A stretch of 64,000 bases of DNA from Mesorhizobium sp. J18 (GTDB lineage: Bacteria; Pseudomonadota; Alphaproteobacteria; Rhizobiales; Rhizobiaceae). The position numbers and the translations under genes are program-made. The notes beneath the pieces were generated by a model. That model did not search any database and was not told the origin of the DNA. It worked only from the letters and a program-made list of their open reading frames with translations. The stretch spans positions 1 through 64,000 of the forward strand of contig NZ_VLJP01000056.1 in NCBI RefSeq assembly GCF_007829525.1, given 5' to 3'. Numbering within the stretch: position 1 is the first letter of the stretch; the number at the start of each line of letters is the position of its first letter. Positions 17,797 through 25,973 of this stretch are shown here, in pieces.

Positions 17797-18429
17797 TCAA
17801 ATGCTGTCGCAGACTGCGCTCCAGGCAAGCGCCTTGGACAAAGCGGTGACAAAGCGCGCGCCGCCTTCCTCCAAGGTACCGGAATTGTCGATGACGGTGG
17901 CGCCGGGCGTACCATTGGCGTAATTTGCATTGCGCTCCAGCCGCGCAAGTATTTCGTCGTGACTTTCGCGGCCACGTCCGGCGAGCCGCTCCGCCAGCAC
18001 TTCAGCAGGAGCGGTCACGATGATGACCGCCACATTCCGGTAACGCGCTTCAATCTCAGGAATGGCCGCGCGAGAGACGTTGGCGACCACGACGCCTCCC
18101 TTGCGTAGGATATCGTCGACCTCGGCAGGCAGAGCATAGCAAAGGCCGTTTGCTTTCCACGATATCGAGAACCGGCCCTCGGCATGCGCCTTGTCGAAGG
18201 CCTCCTTGCTGATCGTATCGTGATCCTCGTTCGATGTGTCTGCGGGTCGTGTCACGATCCTTCGAACAAAAACGATCGCATCACTGCGCTCAGCGAAATG
18301 CCGCCGGGCAAAATCCATCAGCGTATCCTTGCCTGCACCCGACGGGCCGGCCACGGCAACGAATACGCCGTCACGGATTGGGAAGGCCTGTTCGGAAAGG
18401 GCCTTCTCGATCGTCGCCGAAACTATCAT
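17797..18429 (-). CDS. phnN: Ribose 1,5-bisphosphate phosphokinase PhnN
   Basis: Phosphorylates ribose 1,5-bisphosphate to PRPP, recycling the sugar freed by C-P lyase. 210 residues with a guanylate-kinase-like P-loop, GPSGAGKD (residues 28-35), then VRRIVTRPADTSNEDHDTIS and FSISWKANGLCYALP, which are PhnN hallmarks. ATG 18429 overlaps the phnM stop as ATGA. It is the last gene of the leftward phn unit and ends against the bfr gene through a strong hairpin. Confidence 0.94.
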   Translation of the reverse strand: MIVSATIEKALSEQAFPIRDGVFVAVAGPSGAGKDTLMDFARRHFAERSDAIVFVRRIVTRPADTSNEDHDTISKEAFDKAHAEGRFSISWKANGLCYALPAEVDDILRKGGVVVANVSRAAIPEIEARYRNVAVIIVTAPAEVLAERLAGRGRESHDEILARLERNANYANGTPGATVIDNSGTLEEGGARFVTALSKALAWSAVCDSI

Positions 18430-19562
18430 GCCACCCGGCGGCCCTCACGCCAGACGGTGCGCACCACCGGCACATGCTCGTCAACGCGCACGCGCACGAG
18501 ATCGGCGCGGCGCCCTTCAAGGATCGCTCCCCGATCGTTCAGTCCGATAGCCTCGGCCGGGTTCTTGGATACCATCGCCATAGCCCTGGGAAGGGAAATG
18601 CCCTCCACCACCTCGCCCAGGAAGAAGGCGGACTGGATCAGGCTGAAGGGGATGTAGTCGGAAGACAGGATGTCGAGATTGTCGCTTTCGGCCAGAGTGC
18701 GGGCCGAAATGTTGCCTGAATGCGAGCCGCCGCGCACCACATTGGGCGCACCCATCAGCACGGCCATGCCGGCTTCCTTGGACGCCTTCGCGGCCACGCT
18801 GGTGGTGGGAAATTCGGCGACGCGCACACCCTGACTGACGGCTTCCTCGACATGTTCCAGCGTCGCGTCGTCATGGCTGGCGAGGACGATGCCGCGCTCG
18901 CGGCAGGCTTCCGTCACAGCCTTCCGGTTGGGTGCCGAATTTTCACGCGATTCCTCTATGCGCTTCTCGCAGAAGAGGCGGAATTGTTCTTCCGTCAGCT
19001 TCATCTTGCGCATGTAATAGAGCCTGTAGCTTTCCATCTTGGTGAACTGGCGCTGTCCAGGCGAATGATCCATCAGCGAAGCGAGTTTGACCCGTTCATC
19101 GCCATCGAAGTAAGCGAAGCCCTCCATGCATTCGGGCGAAGAGACTTCGCAGCGCAGATGCAAAAAGTGATCGGCGCGCAAACGGTCGGTCTTGACACTG
19201 TCCTCAATGGCATCGGCGAGTTGACGCATGTCGGCCGGCGTCAAGTCGGCGTCACCGTCGAGACCGATACGAAGCGCATCGAGAACCGTCGTGATGCCGG
19301 AGGAGGCGACCTGGGCATCATGGGCCAGCACGGCCGCGATCGGGTTCCAGCGGACCTTCGGGCGTGGCGCGTAGTGACCCTCGAGGTGGTCGGTATGGAG
19401 CTCGACCAGACCCGGGATGAGGAAATCGCCTTCCAGATCCTCGCCCCTGCGCGTGTCCCCGGCCGAAACATCCAGGATGCGGCCGTCACGGATCGCCACG
19501 CTGCCCGTGATTACCTCGTCGGGCAGCACGATCCGGGCATTCTTCAATACAGTTTCACTCAT
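18426..19562 (-). CDS. phnM: Ribose 1-methylphosphonate 5-triphosphate diphosphatase PhnM
   Basis: Hydrolyses the triphosphate of the ribose-phosphonate intermediate to pyrophosphate plus the 5-phosphate, preparing the substrate of PhnJ. Amidohydrolase-superfamily protein of 378 residues, start ATG 19562, one base after the preceding stop (TAA then A then ATG). The metal site shows as LVELHTDHLEGHY (HxxH pattern typical of PhnM), with DGRILDVSAGD before it and LASHDDATLEHVEEA later. GAPNVVRGGSHSGNISA is a strong PhnM signature. Co-transcribed with the DUF1045 gene and phnN. Confidence 0.95.
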   Translation of the reverse strand: MSETVLKNARIVLPDEVITGSVAIRDGRILDVSAGDTRRGEDLEGDFLIPGLVELHTDHLEGHYAPRPKVRWNPIAAVLAHDAQVASSGITTVLDALRIGLDGDADLTPADMRQLADAIEDSVKTDRLRADHFLHLRCEVSSPECMEGFAYFDGDERVKLASLMDHSPGQRQFTKMESYRLYYMRKMKLTEEQFRLFCEKRIEESRENSAPNRKAVTEACRERGIVLASHDDATLEHVEEAVSQGVRVAEFPTTSVAAKASKEAGMAVLMGAPNVVRGGSHSGNISARTLAESDNLDILSSDYIPFSLIQSAFFLGEVVEGISLPRAMAMVSKNPAEAIGLNDRGAILEGRRADLVRVRVDEHVPVVRTVWREGRRVA

Positions 19563-19563
19563 T

Positions 19564-20271
19564 TTATGCGTACTTTCGTTTTCTGATTGGCCCCATCGGA
19601 TGGAAGGAGCGGATATGGAACGGAGCACCGGGCTCGCTCTCAACAAAAACGGCAAGGCCGTCTACGTCCAATGGCCCGGAAAGCAGCGGCCCGAAAAAAC
19701 CCTCGATCGCTTTGGCGACCCGTTCCTGTTCTGCAGCGGCTACGCGTCCGGTCAAGGTCATATGGAAGCGGAACTCCTCGAAGACGTAAGGATAACCCCA
19801 TTTGTGGAGATTCTTCAGCTGCCCCGGCGTGAGCGCATCCGGATTGCGCCGCTCGATCTCAGCCGCCGTCAGAGGCGCCCGAAAGCGTTCGAAAGCCGTC
19901 ACGACATTCGCGGCCAGATTGGCCAGTGCTGCTGAGCCTTGTGACGGCAGGATGGCGAAGAAGCCGTCCAGGCGACGAAGCGTGATCTCCGGCAGGCATA
20001 CCGGCTCCTGGGATTGGGCAAAATTCTCCACAGCGCCGATGAGTTCGCTTTCGCTGACGCCCTCGGCAAGACGGAACGGGGCCTTCAGTGTAGCATGAAA
20101 GCCGTAACGCCGTGCGGCTGCGGTCTGAAAGGCGACTTCTGCGGGCGATAGAGGACCGGCGGCAGGCGACGGCAGGACTTCTCCGCTGAAGGCATCGCGC
20201 CCAAGCCACTGCGCCGCCCTCCGCGTCAGCGGATGATCCTTTTCCGGAGTAAAATAGATGGCAAAGCGCAT
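19564..20271 (-). CDS. DUF1045 phosphonate-operon protein, 2H phosphoesterase-like
   Basis: A 235-residue protein of the family annotated as putative phosphonate metabolism protein (DUF1045). It carries two HxT motifs, His59-Ala-Thr61 in YGFHATLKAPF and His170-Met-Thr172 in FRFHMTLTG, the hallmark of 2H phosphoesterases that open cyclic phosphates. It sits directly before phnM and phnN in one unit. No phnP, the usual cyclic-ribose phosphodiesterase, is found in the phn locus, so opening the 1,2-cyclic phosphate made by PhnJ is an attractive inferred role. It has its own upstream gap of 117 bp with a possible Pho box. Confidence 0.88.
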   Translation of the reverse strand: MRFAIYFTPEKDHPLTRRAAQWLGRDAFSGEVLPSPAAGPLSPAEVAFQTAAARRYGFHATLKAPFRLAEGVSESELIGAVENFAQSQEPVCLPEITLRRLDGFFAILPSQGSAALANLAANVVTAFERFRAPLTAAEIERRNPDALTPGQLKNLHKWGYPYVFEEFRFHMTLTGRVAAAEQERVAKAIEGFFGPLLSGPLDVDGLAVFVESEPGAPFHIRSFHPMGPIRKRKYA

Positions 20272-20313
20272 GTTTGTTCCTCGCCCGATTCGCGATGCAA
20301 TTAGGCGATTTGC

Positions 20314-20331
20314 ATGACAGATTGACGAAAA
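20314..20331 (-). promoter_or_regulatory. Possible Pho box upstream of DUF1045-phnM-phnN
   Basis: On the minus strand TTTTCGTCAATCTGTCAT matches 13 of 18 positions of CTGTCATAAAACTGTCAT by hand count; the downstream half-site is perfect. Ten bases further is TAATTG, a -10-like hexamer at PhoB-type spacing. It is 43 bases before the DUF1045 ATG. Confidence 0.5.
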
Positions 20332-20388
20332 CGCGAAGCAAAACCCTTCTATCAGATCGTTCTGCTCGCCTCCACCCGTCAGTCCGAA

Positions 20389-21933
20389 CTAGTGAGCCGG
20401 CGCACCAATCAGGCGTTTGCGCAGCCAGTTGGATACATTGTCGAAGACGAAAACCACGATCAGGATCAGGATCACCATATAGGCCACGTTTTCCCAGTCG
20501 GAATTTGTACGCATGGCTTCCCAGAGCTTGAGCCCGATGCCGCCGGCGCCGACCGCGCCGATAATGGTGGCCGACCGCGTATTCGATTCCCAGAAATAGA
20601 GCGCCTGACTGATCAGTACCGGCGCCACTTGAGGCACCACGCCATAACGCTGGACGACGGCCGGCGCGGCCCCCACCGAGCGCACGCCCTCGCGCTGCTT
20701 GTCGTCGATATTTTCCAATGCCTCCGAATAGAGCTTTCCGAATGTCCCGGTATCGGTGAAGAAGATTGCCGATATGCCGGCGAGCGGGCCGGGACCGAAT
20801 GCGCGGGTAAAAAACAGCGCCCAGATGAGCATGTCGACGGAACGCAGGAAATCAAAGAAGCGCTTCAATACCTGGTTCACCAGGCGGTTCGGGTTGATAT
20901 TGCGCGCCGCAGCGAAGGCGAGCGGGAATGCGACAAGCGTGGCAAGAACAGTGCCCGCAAAGGCCATCACTATGGTTTGCAGGAGTTTGAGCCAGACATC
21001 GCCATGCTGCCAGTCGGTATTGTTGACGATGTTGTTCCAGGCGAGGGCGAGATTGGACCTGTTCGGATCGAAGCGCTCACCAGTGAAGATTATCGAGGCA
21101 ACTTCACTGACAGATTTGCCCCAGAAAGGTGAATTCGTGTCGAAAACGAAATTTTCCCACCCTAAGAAACGATGGCGGATTTTGACCTCGTCATCCTCGA
21201 CCTCGGCACGGCCGGCAAAGCCGAAATAGACAAGCACTTTGTCGCCCGGATTCTTCTGCGTGGCCCAGTCCGGCAGTTCGCCCCGGGCTGTCACGCTCCG
21301 CCCGGGTTCGATGTCGAGGACGAGGACTTCATCGCCGCGCGTGACGGTCACCTGTTCGGGCGTCACGTCGATCAGATTGCCGCGGCCGATCTCGACGGTA
21401 GCCTGAACGACTTCTTCCGTCCTCTCCGTTGCCGGGGTTGCGGATCGAGGCGCGCCGGCGGAAGTCCCACCGCCATCCGCTTCGCCCTCGAGCGGACCGA
21501 GGAAGCCGTCGGTCGGCGCCGTTTCCAGCGTCCCCAGAAATCCCTGCTGGGCCGGAGCGCTGTTCTCGGGGGAAGACGGGGCAGAACTCGATATGGTGCG
21601 TTCCACCATCGCTGTCTTCCTGGTGAGCCAGTCCGGATTCGGGTTTGCCCCCAGCGGAGAGGTACGCGGAAACGATATGTCGAGATAGCCGTCCTCGAAT
21701 TCGATATCGGGACGGATCTCATAGGAGATCCAATCGGCGAGATAGTTGCCCGCTATGTCCCAGTTGCCGTTCGATATGACTTGGCCGATGGCGAAGAACC
21801 ACCATGCGAATACGAGGTAGACAGCAATTCCGACTGCTATCAGCCAGCCGGCGCGCTGCTTGCGGGCCGCTGCACGGAATATCTCCGGGTGGCGGGCTGC
21901 TATTGCGGCATCGGATTCGAAGGTCGCGCTCAT
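20389..21933 (-). CDS. phnE2: Phosphonate ABC permease PhnE2 with large periplasmic insert
   Basis: Second permease subunit of the phosphonate importer. 514 residues, far longer than the 260-330 usual for PhnE. A first membrane helix lies at about residues 29-50, then some 260 mostly hydrophilic residues up to about 315, then the MetI-like permease core (KLLQTIVMAFAGTVLATLVA onward). The EAA-type loop reads EGVRSVGAAPAVVQRYGVVPQV. The insert includes a Pro/Ser/Gly-rich stretch with FLGTLE and FLGPLE repeats at 132-137 and 144-149 and a beta-rich part (VTRGDEVLVLDIEPG). It starts three bases after the phnE1 stop. The function of the insert is unknown. Confidence 0.92.
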   Translation of the reverse strand: MSATFESDAAIAARHPEIFRAAARKQRAGWLIAVGIAVYLVFAWWFFAIGQVISNGNWDIAGNYLADWISYEIRPDIEFEDGYLDISFPRTSPLGANPNPDWLTRKTAMVERTISSSAPSSPENSAPAQQGFLGTLETAPTDGFLGPLEGEADGGGTSAGAPRSATPATERTEEVVQATVEIGRGNLIDVTPEQVTVTRGDEVLVLDIEPGRSVTARGELPDWATQKNPGDKVLVYFGFAGRAEVEDDEVKIRHRFLGWENFVFDTNSPFWGKSVSEVASIIFTGERFDPNRSNLALAWNNIVNNTDWQHGDVWLKLLQTIVMAFAGTVLATLVAFPLAFAAARNINPNRLVNQVLKRFFDFLRSVDMLIWALFFTRAFGPGPLAGISAIFFTDTGTFGKLYSEALENIDDKQREGVRSVGAAPAVVQRYGVVPQVAPVLISQALYFWESNTRSATIIGAVGAGGIGLKLWEAMRTNSDWENVAYMVILILIVVFVFDNVSNWLRKRLIGAPAH

Positions 21934-21936
21934 GGA

Positions 21937-22905
21937 TCAGCCTCCGCGTCCAAATTCGAATGCCTGTTCGCCGACAAGCCGACGCCGCAGCCAGGCAGAG
22001 AACTGATCGACGGCAACGATGGTGCAGAAAAGCAGGAGCACGATCGCCAATGTCTTGGCCTCGTGATTGCGGCTGATCGACAGGCGCAGCGCCTCGCCGA
22101 TCCCGCCGCCGCCGACGGCGCCGATTATCGTCGAAGCGCGCACATTGATCTCGAGCCTCAACAGGGCATAGCTGAGGAAATTCGGCATCACCTGCGGCAC
22201 GATGCCGAACCAGATACGCTCGACCCAGTTTGCGCCGGCGGCCCGGAGGCCTTCCTCCGGCTTCAAATCAGCATTCTCCACAACCTCGAAGAACATCTTG
22301 CCGAGAGCGCCGATCGTATGGATCGAAACCGCGATCATGGCAGGCACTGCCCCGATACTGAAAACGGCGAGGAAGAAGCCGGCAATGACGATTTCCGGGA
22401 AAGCGCGCAGAACTTCCATGAAGCGCCGCACAAGGAAGCGCAGCCAGCGCCGCGTCGTCAGATTGGAGGCCGCAAGGAAGCAAAGCAGGAAACCGAAACC
22501 AAAGCCGACCAGAGTGGAGACGAGCGCTATATTGATCGTCTCCAGCATCTTGTAGGCATATTCGGGCAGGTAGAGCGTCTCCGTCAGATAGATGCGCCCT
22601 TCCGGATAGTTGTATTTTAGACTGCCGTCGTAATAGGGCGAGGGCAGGTCGAAAAGGGCGCGCCAGACTTCCCATCCGTCGCGTGGAATCAATTGACCGA
22701 TGAAATCAAAAAAATAAGGCAGGCGGTCGAGGAATTTGCCTGCATTCGAGGCATTGGCAAACCAGAGCGAGCCACTCATGGCCATCACAAGGAAGACCAC
22801 GCTGCCAATCGTATAGAGTCGGCGGCGAGCGGTCATTTCCTGCCAATGGCTTTCGACCGTAAGACCCGCCGGCGAAAGAAGTTTTTCCGGAGCAGTGATG
22901 CTCAT
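21937..22905 (-). CDS. phnE1: Phosphonate ABC permease PhnE1
   Basis: First permease subunit, 322 residues from the ATG at 22905 (GAGGG five bases upstream; a GTG four codons earlier is an alternative). A membrane helix near residues 32-50 precedes a periplasmic stretch of about 75 residues, then five segments of the MetI-like core beginning INIALVSTLVGFGFGFLLC. The coupling loop is EGLRAAGANWVERIWFGIVP. The ending with IIGAVGGGGIGEAL is a PhnE signature. Located between phnD and phnE2 in a phnCDE1E2 order. Confidence 0.95.
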   Translation of the reverse strand: MSITAPEKLLSPAGLTVESHWQEMTARRRLYTIGSVVFLVMAMSGSLWFANASNAGKFLDRLPYFFDFIGQLIPRDGWEVWRALFDLPSPYYDGSLKYNYPEGRIYLTETLYLPEYAYKMLETINIALVSTLVGFGFGFLLCFLAASNLTTRRWLRFLVRRFMEVLRAFPEIVIAGFFLAVFSIGAVPAMIAVSIHTIGALGKMFFEVVENADLKPEEGLRAAGANWVERIWFGIVPQVMPNFLSYALLRLEINVRASTIIGAVGGGGIGEALRLSISRNHEAKTLAIVLLLFCTIVAVDQFSAWLRRRLVGEQAFEFGRGG

Positions 22906-22973
22906 TCCCGCCCTCACACATGAAAGGGGCGCGGCGTGGCAAGACCGCGCGCCGCGCCCCGATACCTGAAATA

Positions 22974-23882
22974 TCAGGAGCCGATCTGCGCCTTACGCGC
23001 GTCGATGATCGGCTGATAGAAGGCAGGCGTCACTTCGGTGTAGCCGGTATAGTCACCGCCCTGGATGGCCGAAAAGCATTCGGGATCCGATTCCGGCAGA
23101 GCAACCATGAATTCCTTGAACTTCGTCTTCATGTCCGCATCCATAGAGGTGCGCACGACGATAGGGCCGTTGGGGATCAGCGGCGATTTCCAGACCTCTA
23201 CGAGGTCATCCATGTCGAGGATGCCCTTTTCGACCATCTTGTGCAGATTGCCGGAGGTATAGCCTTCTTCGAACTCGCCGACGCCCGACGCCCAGGTCGT
23301 ACCGGCATCGAACGTGCCTTTGAGAACTTCGAGAACGAGGTTTTCGTGACCGCCGCCGAAACCGGTCTCGGAGAAATACTCCTCGACAGGCATTCCAAGG
23401 GACTGCGCCAGGGTGACCGCAGGAACGAGATAGCCCGAGGTCGAGTCCGGATCGGCGAAGCCGAGCTTCTTGCCCTTCATATCCTCCAGCGTAGCGATGC
23501 CGGAATCCTTGCGGGCGACCATTACCGAGTAGTAGCCTTTCGAGCCGTCGGTCTGGACCGTGGTAAGGATCGGCTCAACTGCGTCCGGGTTCTCAAGATA
23601 GATCTTGGCGTATCCGGAAGCACCGAGCTCGGCATAGTCGAGCGTGCCGCCGAGCAACCCCTGAATGACGCCATCATAGTCCGCAGCCGGGAAAAGCGAC
23701 ACCTTCTCGACCCCGAGCACTTCCGGCAGCTTTTCTGTCAGGCACTGGAAATTGCGCAGACGGTCGGCCTCGTTCTCGCCGCCCAGGATGCCGACGCGGA
23801 ATTCCTTCAGGTCTTCGGCTTGCGCGGCGCCCATAGCCAACATGCCGAGTGCCACTGCACCCAAAAGTGTCTTTCTGATCAT
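22974..23882 (-). CDS. phnD: Phosphonate-binding protein PhnD
   Basis: Periplasmic solute-binding protein of the phosphonate importer. 302 residues with a Sec signal peptide (MIRKTLLGAVALGMLAMGAA, cleaved after AQA). FRVGILGGENEADRLRNFQC opens the mature fold; GASGYAKIY and GFADPDSTSGYLVP are the conserved phosphonate-pocket segments of PhnD. ATG 23882 is preceded by AGGAGAG six bases away; the frame extends upstream but overlaps nothing recognisable. Lies between phnC and phnE1. Confidence 0.95.
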   Translation of the reverse strand: MIRKTLLGAVALGMLAMGAAQAEDLKEFRVGILGGENEADRLRNFQCLTEKLPEVLGVEKVSLFPAADYDGVIQGLLGGTLDYAELGASGYAKIYLENPDAVEPILTTVQTDGSKGYYSVMVARKDSGIATLEDMKGKKLGFADPDSTSGYLVPAVTLAQSLGMPVEEYFSETGFGGGHENLVLEVLKGTFDAGTTWASGVGEFEEGYTSGNLHKMVEKGILDMDDLVEVWKSPLIPNGPIVVRTSMDADMKTKFKEFMVALPESDPECFSAIQGGDYTGYTEVTPAFYQPIIDARKAQIGS

Positions 23883-23962
23883 GGATTTCTCTCCTGTTCG
23901 CCAAAGTTGGCGGTTCATCCTTGGTGTGAGAAGCCCGTAACGGGGGCGAGTCGATCCCGGGT

Positions 23963-24805
23963 TCAGACGTCCGCCAAAGCGGGGCGGAGGCTGCCGGTGG
24001 ATTCCACCTTCTGCCGCGAAGGCGCAGCTATACTTGTCGAGGTGATCGCCTCGGACAGTTCCTCTCCTTCGGCATCGGCACCGTAGATCCTCCGGACCGC
24101 AGTGGTCGTCAGCTCCTCCGGCGAGCCGTCGAAGACCACGGAACCCTGCGCCATGCCGATGATGCGCTGGCAATAGTTCCGTGCGGTGTCGAGCGTATGA
24201 AGGTTGGTGATGACGGTGATGCCATCACGTGCATTGATGTCACGCAGCGAATCCATCACCACTTTCGCGTTCAGCGGGTCGAGCGATGCGATCGGCTCAT
24301 CTGCAAGGATGATTCTGGGCTCTTGCATCAGTGCCCTTGCGATGGCCACGCGCTGCTGCTGTCCGCCCGAAAGCGTGCCGGCGCGCTGGAGGGCAGTGTG
24401 TGCGATGTCGAGCCTCTCGAGTGCGGCAATGGCCCGGATGCGCTCCTCGCGCGTGAAGATATTGAGAAGATTGAGGGCCGTGGACCTGTGGTTCAGGCGG
24501 CCGAGAAGCACATTGGTGAGCACATCCAGCCGCGGCACGAGGTTGAACTGCTGAAAGATCATGGCACAGTCCCGCTGCCAGCGCCGCAGGGCAGCGCCTC
24601 GCAGCGATGAAACCTCGACCTGATTGAAGTGGATCGAGCCCTCGCTTGGCTCCACCAGGCGATTGATCATGCGCAAGAGAGTGGATTTGCCGGCACCGGA
24701 ACGCCCGATGATGCCGACCATCTGCCCTTGGCCGATTTCGACATCGACGCCGTTCACAGCGATATTCGAGCCGAATCGTCGCGTGATCTTGCGGATTTCC
24801 AGCAT
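23963..24805 (-). CDS. phnC: Phosphonate ABC ATPase PhnC
   Basis: ATPase of the phosphonate importer, 280 residues. Walker [10 protein letters not shown] (residues 34-42), Q-loop [17 protein letters not shown], signature LSGGQQQR, Walker [15 protein letters not shown] and the PhnC-type switch region [16 protein letters not shown]. The C-terminal tail of about 30 residues rich in Ser/Thr is variable in the family. First gene of the phnC-D-E1-E2 unit, with a candidate Pho box 84 bases upstream. Confidence 0.95.
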   Translation of the reverse strand: MLEIRKITRRFGSNIAVNGVDVEIGQGQMVGIIGRSGAGKSTLLRMINRLVEPSEGSIHFNQVEVSSLRGAALRRWQRDCAMIFQQFNLVPRLDVLTNVLLGRLNHRSTALNLLNIFTREERIRAIAALERLDIAHTALQRAGTLSGGQQQRVAIARALMQEPRIILADEPIASLDPLNAKVVMDSLRDINARDGITVITNLHTLDTARNYCQRIIGMAQGSVVFDGSPEELTTTAVRRIYGADAEGEELSEAITSTSIAAPSRQKVESTGSLRPALADV

Positions 24806-24888
24806 CGCGCCTTTCCCCGATGGACGGGCTTTCTGCCCTTGTTTGGGAATGCCCTAAGGGATGCAGATGAAGCTGGGATGTCGATCAC

Positions 24889-24906
24889 ATGTAGGTTTTA
24901 TGACGA
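24889..24906 (-). promoter_or_regulatory. Candidate Pho box upstream of phnC
   Basis: Minus-strand TCGTCATAAAACCTACAT matches 13 of 18 positions of the PhoB consensus CTGTCATAAAACTGTCAT, including an unbroken ten-base block. It lies 84-101 bases before the phnC ATG. No good -10 hexamer is seen at the usual ten-base distance. Confidence 0.55.
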
Positions 24907-24995
24907 TCCACATCGTGTTCGACCCGAAAGGGAACAAGGGAACCCTTCCCGGGGTGGCGAATTGTAAGTGCCATAAGAGTGAAGGAGTTGAAGGA

Positions 24996-25310
24996 ATGAA
25001 AGCCTATCTCTATGGCGCGGCCATCGCGCTGCCGATGCTTGCCGGCGCGGGCCTTGCCAACGCCCAGACGGTTATCGTTTCACCCGAACAGGAAACGGTG
25101 ATTCGCGAATATGTCATCCAGCATGAAGCGCCGGTGGTACAGATGCCGGCAGACACGCAGCTTTCGATAGGCGCGACCCTTCCCGCCGATGTCGAACTGC
25201 AGGTGATCGAAGTGCCCGAAGTGCAGCCGGAATACCGCTATGTGGTGATCGACGGACGCACCTATCTCGTGCAGCCTGACACGCGCGAGATCGTGCATAT
25301 CATCGAATAG
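24996..25310 (+). CDS. DUF1236 family exported small protein
   Basis: A 104-residue secreted protein: MKAYLYGAAIALPMLAGAGL then an ANA/QT cleavage region, followed by a mature part with VIREYVIQHEAPVV, a GATLPADVELQVIEVP stretch and PEYRYVVIDGRTYLVQPDTR near the end. This pattern of an exported protein ending in RYVVIDGRTVLVDPxTRxIV-like sequence is DUF1236, common in Hyphomicrobiales and of unknown function. ATG 24996 has GAAGGA upstream. It sits alone on the plus strand between the two leftward blocks of the phn locus and is closed by a hairpin, so it is probably unrelated to phosphonate use. Confidence 0.8.
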   Translation: MKAYLYGAAIALPMLAGAGLANAQTVIVSPEQETVIREYVIQHEAPVVQMPADTQLSIGATLPADVELQVIEVPEVQPEYRYVVIDGRTYLVQPDTREIVHIIE

Positions 25311-25324
25311 GCCTGTCGATATGA

Positions 25325-25357
25325 CATTCTGGCCCACCCACCGGGCGGGCCAGAATG
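25325..25357. terminator. Bidirectional hairpin between DUF1236 gene and phn acetyltransferase
   Basis: CATTCTGGCCC (25325-25335) and GGGCCAGAATG (25347-25357) form a perfect 11-bp stem, 11-base loop, between the two convergent stops. Position and strength support termination in both directions. Confidence 0.75.
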
Positions 25358-25358
25358 A

Positions 25359-25973
25359 TCAGGACCCGTATTTTTCCAGAAAGGCGTCGGCTGACAAGGC
25401 ACGGAAATCATCCAGCGATTCGCGCAGCCGCGCATGATCCCAGTCCCACCAGGCAAGTTCCTCGAACCGGCGGGCGGTGCGCTTGTCGAAGCGCTCGCGT
25501 ATCGGCTTGGCCGGTACGCCGCCGACGATCGTATAGGGAGCCACATCCTTGGTGACCACGGCGCCTGCCCCGATGACGGCACCGTTGCCGACCGTTACGC
25601 CGGGCAGGACGGTCGAGCCGTGTCCGAGCCAGGTATCGTGACCAATGGTCACCGCATTGCCGCGGCGCCAGTCGAAGAATTCCACTTCATGGGCCGCATC
25701 ATCCCAATAGTCCGAGGCGCGATAGGTGAAATGATGCAGCGTAGCCCGCCATGTGGGATGGTTGGTCGCATTGATGCGTACGGCAGCGGCGATATTGGAG
25801 AACTTGCCGATCGTGGCGCACCAGACGCTGCAATCCTGCATGATGTAGGAATAGTCGCCAAGGCTGCTCTCGTGAACACGCGAGCGGGCTTCGACCTCGG
25901 TATAGACACCGAGCGTTGAGTTCTCGACCTCGGCCGTCGGATGGATGAGGGGCGTCTCGGAAAGCCTGGTCAT
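25359..25973 (-). CDS. Phosphonate-locus hexapeptide-repeat acetyltransferase
   Basis: 204-residue left-handed beta-helix acyltransferase. Hexapeptide repeats are plain in AVTIGHDTWLGHGSTVLPG and NGAVIGAGAVVTKDVAPYTI, ending in the canonical VGGVPAKPIR; a FDWRRG loop and the WWDWDHARLRESLDDF tail match the phosphonate-associated subgroup. ATG 25973 overlaps the phnL stop as ATGA, so it belongs to the phnG-L operon. It is not the GNAT-type PhnO; acetylation of aminoalkylphosphonates or of a pathway intermediate is a reasonable but untested guess. Confidence 0.88.
   Translation of the reverse strand: MTRLSETPLIHPTAEVENSTLGVYTEVEARSRVHESSLGDYSYIMQDCSVWCATIGKFSNIAAAVRINATNHPTWRATLHHFTYRASDYWDDAAHEVEFFDWRRGNAVTIGHDTWLGHGSTVLPGVTVGNGAVIGAGAVVTKDVAPYTIVGGVPAKPIRERFDKRTARRFEELAWWDWDHARLRESLDDFRALSADAFLEKYGS

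Noticed and set aside
21172-22620. 482-codon plus-strand frame over phnE2 and phnE1
   Set aside because: Shadow of two clear permease genes.
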